Notes under the pieces: model-generated
Databases searched by the model: none
The model's input: only the letters and a program-made list of their open reading frames with translations
What the model was told of the DNA's origin: nothing
Assembly (NCBI RefSeq): GCF_026213295.1
Contig: NC_079417.1
Span: forward strand, 5,488,628 to 5,552,627
From: Gadus chalcogrammus
Taxonomy: Eukaryota; Chordata; Actinopteri; Gadiformes; Gadidae
DNA: 64,000 bases
Direction: 5' to 3'
Position numbers and translations under genes: made by a program
In this document: positions 12,431-64,000 of the stretch, in pieces
Numbering within the stretch: the first letter of the stretch is position 1
How the letters are laid out: the number at the start of each line of letters is the position of its first letter

Positions 12431-13177
12431 ACAACATCTGGATGTCATTCTACATTTACAGTTCAATTGAACTCAAGTGTGTGTGGATGATGGCTGCAGT
12501 TTCAGCAGCCTCCCCTGGACCCCAGTCAGACTGATTGGACTCTGGGGCTGGCTGGGGGTGCTCACAGGTTGCCCTTTGAGACATCAATGGGCAATAGGTC
12601 AAACCAGCCATCCCCACACACAGTCGGGGCGATCTCCTGCATGGAGCACCATCGTCCTGTATCAATGTCTGCAGACCCGACAGTAAACCGGTATCCAACA
12701 CCACCACCACCCTGCATCCTCGGTTATGGAGGATCCCAGAAAAAGCCAGCCACCTAGGCTTCTAGGTGTGCAGCATGGACATTGCATACAGTCAGACGGG
12801 TAGGAGTAAGACGCCAAACTAAAGCCTAGCCGACGCTGGTTTCTATGGGAACCCCGTGTATTCAACGGGAACAACACAAAAAGGTAAACAAAGTACAACA
12901 GTTCTGTAGTTGCTCGGGCTCTCAAGTAAATAAACGTCTAGACGAGGAAGGTGTGTGTGGTACAGTTAGAGCAGCAACACATCGGCCTCTTCCACGTTAG
13001 CAGCGGTATACAGAGGAACACACACCGGGAGAGAGAGCCGAGGGTCGTGTCAGCACCGGGTCAGAGCGCTAGGTACAACTGTTTCAAAGGGACTCTGAAA
13101 TCATTCAAGTTATATTGAGTTTTATAGTGAGCATGTTCACACAGTAAACTTGCCGAGAACTGTACAGGAAATGCATA

Positions 13178-13199
13178 TTTATTCATTGTTTACTTTATT
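13178..13199 (-). terminator. npdc1: npdc1 poly(A) signals
   Basis: Two AATAAA hexamers on the minus strand (13194-13199 and 13178-13183) are the first such signals downstream of the npdc1 stop at 14,325. They imply a 3' UTR of about 1.1 kb that begins with a CA-rich microsatellite. Confidence 0.5.
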
Positions 13200-13675
13200 A
13201 TTTTTTTTGCCATAGCACAGCTTCATCAAAATCATGCATAGAGGAACAAGAGCAAAGGACGATACGGTGTCAAAAAACGTACGATTAAAACTTACGATTG
13301 CAACGTACGGTTACACGTTACGATGCTTGGGTGTGTTGCCGTGTAACATTTCCATTCAATGTTCAAAACACGAACCAAAGGCGCATTGGAGAATTAAAAA
13401 AGGATCGCGACTAGAAGGATTTAACCCAGAAACGTCTCTAATCTCAGTGAATGTGAACATTTGTCTGCAGCCGAAAGCACAAGCAGTCTTGGATCAACGC
13501 TCCAAGCGGAGAATAAAACTCAAAATGAAAGCCCATTCTTGTCCCAGAGTTCAGCGTCTTGTTGCGACTCCCTGATTATACGTATGCTAATAAAAACATG
13601 TCTGCTACCTTAAAGTGATAAAGTCTCAAAAATAAATAAAAGCTGTGTGATTACACGGTAAGGATTGTTTTGTAG

Positions 13676-13860
13676 GATAGTGTAGTGGCTAGGGCGGTCC
13701 ACTCCCAGCCGAAAGGTACCAGGTCAAACCCTGATGTCCGCAGAATAACCTGTAGGCATCCCTGAGCTATGACGCCCAGAAAAGCTCTCCCTGCTCCATA
13801 ATGACCTGCAACTGAATTCATTTCAAGCCGCTGTTGATAAAAGCGCCTGGTAAATGGCTA
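13676..13860 (+). mobile_element. V-SINE-like tRNA-derived SINE
   Basis: It has a tRNA-like head (TAGTGGCTAGGGCGGTCCA ... box-B-like AGGTCAAACCC), a core ACCTGTAGGCATCCCTGAGC typical of vertebrate V-SINEs, and an L2-like tail AAAAGCGCCTGGTAAATG. The copy is almost full length and moderately diverged, lying in the npdc1 3' UTR region in antisense. Confidence 0.75.
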
Positions 13861-14230
13861 GGAGAGTGATGTTTGTCAGAATGAATCATAGAAGCAATTA
13901 AAGAGCAATCTGAAATAAAGAATAGCACACGGCGAGAAGCAGTGGACACAGAGACGAGAGGTAGGGAACCGCTGATAGGCAGGGTTGGTCATATGAGATA
14001 TGAGAGCCGGAGGGACAGTTGGAAAGTCAGAAGCAAACCGAATCATGTCTCTTCTGCAGGACGCTTAAACCATCTCACTCTTCTACTTCCTGTTTCCCTG
14101 CTCTCCTCTTTTCACCACACACTTCCTCCTGCTTCTTCAAGTTCCCGCATAATGTACATCACCCCAAGATACACGTGCACCTGATTGTGTGTGTGTGTGT
14201 GTGTAAAGTAACTTAGTTTACATTTGAGCG

Positions 14231-14320
14231 TGTGTGTGTGTCCGCGCATACGTGTGTGTCTGTGTGTGTGTGTGTGTGCGTGTGTGTGCTTGCGTGTGTG
14301 GGTGTGTGTGCGTGTGTGTC
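14231..14320. repeat. (TG)n compound microsatellite in npdc1 3' UTR
   Basis: Interrupted TG/TGCG repeat that ends within 5 bases of the npdc1 stop codon, so the message has a CA-rich start to its 3' UTR. Confidence 0.9.
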
Positions 14321-14324
14321 CAGT

Positions 14325-31962
<17,638 letters not shown>

Positions 31963-32927
31963 GGCAGCGACGCACGGACACCAGGGACCATTCCTCCGCC
32001 GCGTACCCCACGTGAAGAAAAAATAAATAAGAGCGTCCTCAAAAAAGCCTCTTGGTGTAGACCTGTTTAGCAATCTTTAAATCAAAGCGGACACGCAGGC
32101 TCTTGGAGGATTCATGGTGAGGGTTATCGGGCTCGGACGCTTGGTTGTGGATGAGGTGCTTCTGATCACACGGTGTGTGTTGTGTGTTTTCGCTGTTGCC
32201 CGGCTGGATGAGAGGAGAAACGTCACTGTGTCGTCACGACGTCTCATCTTCACCACGCAGAGGAGACCCGTGGGCGTGTCCATCCATCCACGAAGTCATC
32301 TTTGCCAATGTGGTCCCTCAAAAAAAAACAAAGGCTACAAAAAAACATCACCAACAATGGAATCGAATGCAACAAAACATAAAACAAGATTTATTTAGTA
32401 CTTCTTCACATTTCTAAATTAGAAAAATAGCAATAGCCTTAATGAAGATTCCGAAATGTATACAAAAACATGAAACATTCACCCCATACAGCAACTACAC
32501 ATAGGCCTAACTTTATTATACGTGTAGCTTATAGCCGACTACTACCTGCAACACAGGAACACTCTGGACTTCTGATAGTAATATTGCTATCAACCGTCTG
32601 CTTTGCATAGGACAGAGGTAAAGTCAAATTTCTGTTATCATCTTCTGTGACAACTACACTCTCAACTGACTTCACAGATCTCTCTTAAAGCCATGTCCTC
32701 CAAAAAAACTAGGAGAAATAAAAATAGTATCCTCAAACCAGAGGGGAAGGGAGAAGCCTTGATAAGGAACATACAAAGGAGACCGAGTTGACTCCTTGTG
32801 GAGCGACAGAACAACAAGATGTTTTTCGAACAAGGTTCATCATCCGTTGACTACAGTACAGCCTGTGAAGAACCAAAAGAAGAACAAATACAAATGCAGT
32901 CATGCTGGTATATTTAATCGATAATTA
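31963..32927. other. niban2-npdc1 intergenic region, npdc1 promoter side
   Basis: About 970 bases between the npdc1 ATG and the niban2 poly(A) signal. It is moderately GC-rich up to about 32,280, as for a promoter, then AT-rich. No TATA box in a convincing place and no further ORF of note. Confidence 0.5.
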
Positions 32928-32933
32928 TTTATT
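32928..32933 (-). terminator. niban2: niban2 poly(A) signal
   Basis: This is the first AATAAA on the minus strand after the niban2 stop, giving a 3' UTR of about 970 bases. It ends about 970 bases upstream of the npdc1 start codon. Confidence 0.5.
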
Positions 32934-33648
32934 ATCAATAAACATGTGATTCACAATTCAGCGTAAAACATATCTAAAAAGTAGGCTTTTCGAAAAGGTT
33001 GGGGAGACGAATACACTTGATAACAATAAATAAAGCAGGAGCAGGGGAGAGTGTGTCTGGGAGGGGGGGGGGGGGACTTTAAAAAGGATTTGTAGTTCCA
33101 TTCCAGGGATTTATACATATCATACAACATCTCTTCGATAAGGGGTCGACTCGGGTAAAATAGTGTCATCCATGCGTGTGGAGGGGAAATGGTTTGATGT
33201 CGAGATATTGGGAGCTTTATACAACAAGGCGTTGAATGACCGATTTGTCTTCTTTGTTGTGCTGACATCGATGAAGAGTTCAGTGAAACCGAGGATGCAG
33301 ACAAGGATTTCGAAAAAGGCATTGTGTATGGATTATTTGCGTGTGTTCCGACACCATTTAATTTCTCCCACAGAAGGGGGGTGAGACAGGAAAACAGAAA
33401 GAGAGGCAAGAGAAGAAATTAAAGGAAAATTTAGTCAAACGAACTAGAATATCGATAACAAATCGGAGGGTTATTTGCACGTTTTTCCTGCAAACCCTAA
33501 AGAACCCAAGACCACGTGCACGCTCTCAGCCCGTGCACGCTCCCACCACGCGGATACATGGAAACGCTTCGGTTGTGTAATATTCTTCGGAATAAGCCTC
33601 CGCTACCCATCAAACAGCATCGCATAGATCACGCCTCTATAGGGTAGA

Positions 33649-33683
<35 letters not shown>

Positions 33684-33905
33684 AAAAAATAAAAGGAGAA
33701 ATAAATGGCTTGGGCATTTCTCAGTAAGGCCGCTGGTGTAGTGCAGATGTGTGGGTGAAGTGCATGTGCATATTAACCAAGCTGTGCATGTAGGAGTTGT
33801 TTGTTACCCCCTGAAAAATGCTATTAAAAAAACAAAATCCATCTTCATCTCATCCTCTCCAGCTCCTCTTCCTCCTCCCCGGGCTGGGGGGGCCCACTGC
33901 CTTGC

Positions 33906-62427
<28,522 letters not shown>

Positions 62428-62737
62428 TGTGAGGAAAGAAAAAACACACCCTGGTCCCCCCCAAAAAAATTATATTCCAATAAAAGCGGAGCAGTCTGAG
62501 AGAACCCAGAAGAACTCTTCTCAGTTCCTTTCTCTGGCTGTCAGACCTCCGGGTGTCCCTCTCACCCTGACCTAGCCTAGCCCTAGAACATAACGCCAAG
62601 TGACGAATTGGAACGGGTGGCGAAATAAAGGACGTAGGAGGCGGAGTGAGTAAGTAAGGAGCGGATAAAAGTTGGGGAAGGAGCTTCAAACTTGAGTTGT
62701 CTGCTGGTATGAGTCTGGCGAAACACACCCTCCTCCC

Positions 62738-62752
62738 TGTGAGTCACTCCCG
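62738..62752 (-). promoter_or_regulatory. niban2: AP-1-like site upstream of niban2
   Basis: A TGAGTCAC core (consensus AP-1/TRE) lies about 315 bases upstream of the niban2 start codon, in the likely promoter or 5' UTR. It is a sequence match only; such sites arise by chance. Confidence 0.25.
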
Positions 62753-62810
62753 GAAAGGTGGAGTTTCTGCCGAGGCACAGGAGAGGCAGGGGCCGACGAC
62801 GACCCCTGGT

Positions 62811-62970
62811 GGCTAATATTATATTATGATATTTCATGACGTGAGATATATGATAAATTATATTATATTTTATATTATGATATTATATTATCCTATATTA
62901 TATTGTCTTTTATATTTATATACTATTTTATTATGATATTGTATGATATTACTACACTATATACACGCAG
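62811..62970. repeat. AT-rich TATTATAT-type simple sequence
   Basis: About 160 bases of imperfect TATTATATTATGATAT words. Confidence 0.85.
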
Positions 62971-63589
62971 ATATTATGTTGTGTCATGTTAACTTATATT
63001 ATGAAAAATAAACTCTTTATGTGGTGATGGTTCAACGTTAGCATACAAAACCTAGGCCTACTCTTATTGTAATTATATAACAGACCCAGTATGCACATTG
63101 ACATCTTGCCGATGTCGGGGCAGCGTGTGCCTGCCAGACATAAATGTGTCGCCGCGATGTTTAAGACCATTCAGAAAAGTCATGCCTTTTAAAAAAGGTT
63201 GAGAGTAGTGTGTGAGAACAGTATACAGGCTTAATTTGTCCCCATAGAATTACAGGCTTCTATCTGCGTTTTCAGTAACATAGTTCTGAGATATTGACCT
63301 TGAAAGTTCTTGGAATTCCTTTATAAAAAGTCCGAATGTGAACACAACTTCAAGAAACATCTCACTTGACCTTAATAAGCTGTCATTGAATAAGCATCGT
63401 AGGCCTAAGTCTAATTTGACAAAAATGTCAGATAGAACCTTGTCATTCTAAGGGGACGAAATATCAACTGATATAAATGAAACCACATAAGGCGCGTAAT
63501 AGAGACACCACATCAGGCGCGTCGCGGACGCGGGGGGACGTGTCACCCGCACTATCCGTAGGCCTATCTTTATGGAGTTAGAATCATGC

Positions 63590-63695
63590 CAAAACCCCGC
63601 ACACACGCAAAACGTGTTTTGCTCACGCACAACGATTCACACACACACACAAAACGTGTTTTACTCACTCACAATGATTCACACACACGCTCAGT
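63590..63695. repeat. two-copy tandem repeat, unit about 52 bp
   Basis: CAAAACGTGTTTTGCTCACG ... CGATTCACACACA recurs with few changes (CAAAACGTGTTTTACTCACT ... TGATTCACACACA). The palindromic core AAAACGTGTTTT is kept in both. Confidence 0.75.
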
Positions 63696-64000
63696 GTGGT
63701 TTGCAAATATAAAACATCATTCACAAACTAATGCATTTTGCTTCAGAAACAAATACAGTATGTTTTACACATAGTACAAACCAAAATCTCTCCAGTACAA
63801 ACTAAAATCCTTCAAGTACACAAAACAATTCTACAAGTACGGAACACTGAAAGCTGCGCGTGGATCGGAAGGCATTTGCGCGTGGATCAGCAAGGCGGAA
63901 AATTAGTGCCAAAAGTCACGTGACAAAGAAATGTCCTGTGATTCACACTACACAACAGCAGGTGGCGCTGTTGAGTCAGTTTAAGGCTGCCAGGACGATC

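Larger units (their letters stand above)
10628..13177. other. fut7-npdc1 intergenic region
   Basis: No gene recognised. It contains an 18-bp inverted repeat at 10864-10921, a retroposon tail at 11151-11192, a tract of CAGTAGTA/GTAGTT-like motifs at about 11,650-11,800, and a degraded MITE copy at 12296-12430. Confidence 0.6.
62428..64000. other. niban2 upstream region
   Basis: The first 400 bases are the likely promoter and 5' UTR of niban2 (minus strand), moderately GC-rich with an AP-1-like site. Beyond lies an AT-rich simple tract (62811-62970), a tandem repeat at 63590-63690 and dispersed-repeat-like sequence to the end. No other gene seen. Confidence 0.55.

Noticed and set aside
13234..13575. 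113-codon + strand ORF in the npdc1 3' region
   Set aside because: No homology recognised and it lies antisense to the npdc1 3' UTR.

Overview
This is eukaryotic, vertebrate DNA: multi-exon genes with GT-AG introns, CpG-rich coding blocks, V-SINE-like retroposons, MITEs and a very heavy load of long dinucleotide microsatellites. The three proteins that can be read are vertebrate families, and the repeats are of teleost type. So many (CA)n, (GA)n and (TG)n tracts of 80-200 bp recall gadiform (cod-like) genomes, but that is an inference from style, not an identification.

Layout. (1) About 1-8,950: no gene I can support; microsatellites, old retroposon pieces and a small CpG-rich patch near 6.2-6.75 kb. 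(2) 9,016-10,170, + strand: an alpha-1,3-fucosyltransferase with an intronless coding region, best matching FUT7, with a poly(A) signal at 10,622. (3) 14,325-31,962, - strand: npdc1 (neural proliferation, differentiation and control protein 1), nine coding exons, intron 1 about 11.4 kb, tail-to-tail with fut7. (4) 33,906-62,427, - strand: niban2 (FAM129B), fourteen coding exons that assemble in frame into about 1,025 residues, with an unusually long acidic and proline/alanine-rich C-terminal tail. Its stop lies only about 1.9 kb upstream of the npdc1 start codon. (5) A tRNA-Lys(TTT) gene lies on the + strand inside a niban2 intron. (6) 62.4-64 kb: niban2 upstream region, then AT-rich and tandem repeats.

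The genes do not form one pathway: fut7 is a Golgi enzyme for sialyl-Lewis-x type glycans, npdc1 a single-pass membrane protein, and niban2 a cytoplasmic/membrane-associated PH-domain protein. From general knowledge, FUT7 and NPDC1 are close neighbours on human 9q34.3 and NIBAN2 lies on the same arm (9q33), so the cluster looks like conserved synteny.

No new protein system is visible. The most unusual signals are structural: microsatellites placed directly at or just upstream of 3' splice sites of npdc1 and niban2; a 51/54-bp minisatellite with a nearly open reading frame against the npdc1 transmembrane exon; a perfect 25-bp hairpin in npdc1 intron 1; the repeat-expanded niban2 tail; and several non-autonomous DNA transposons.
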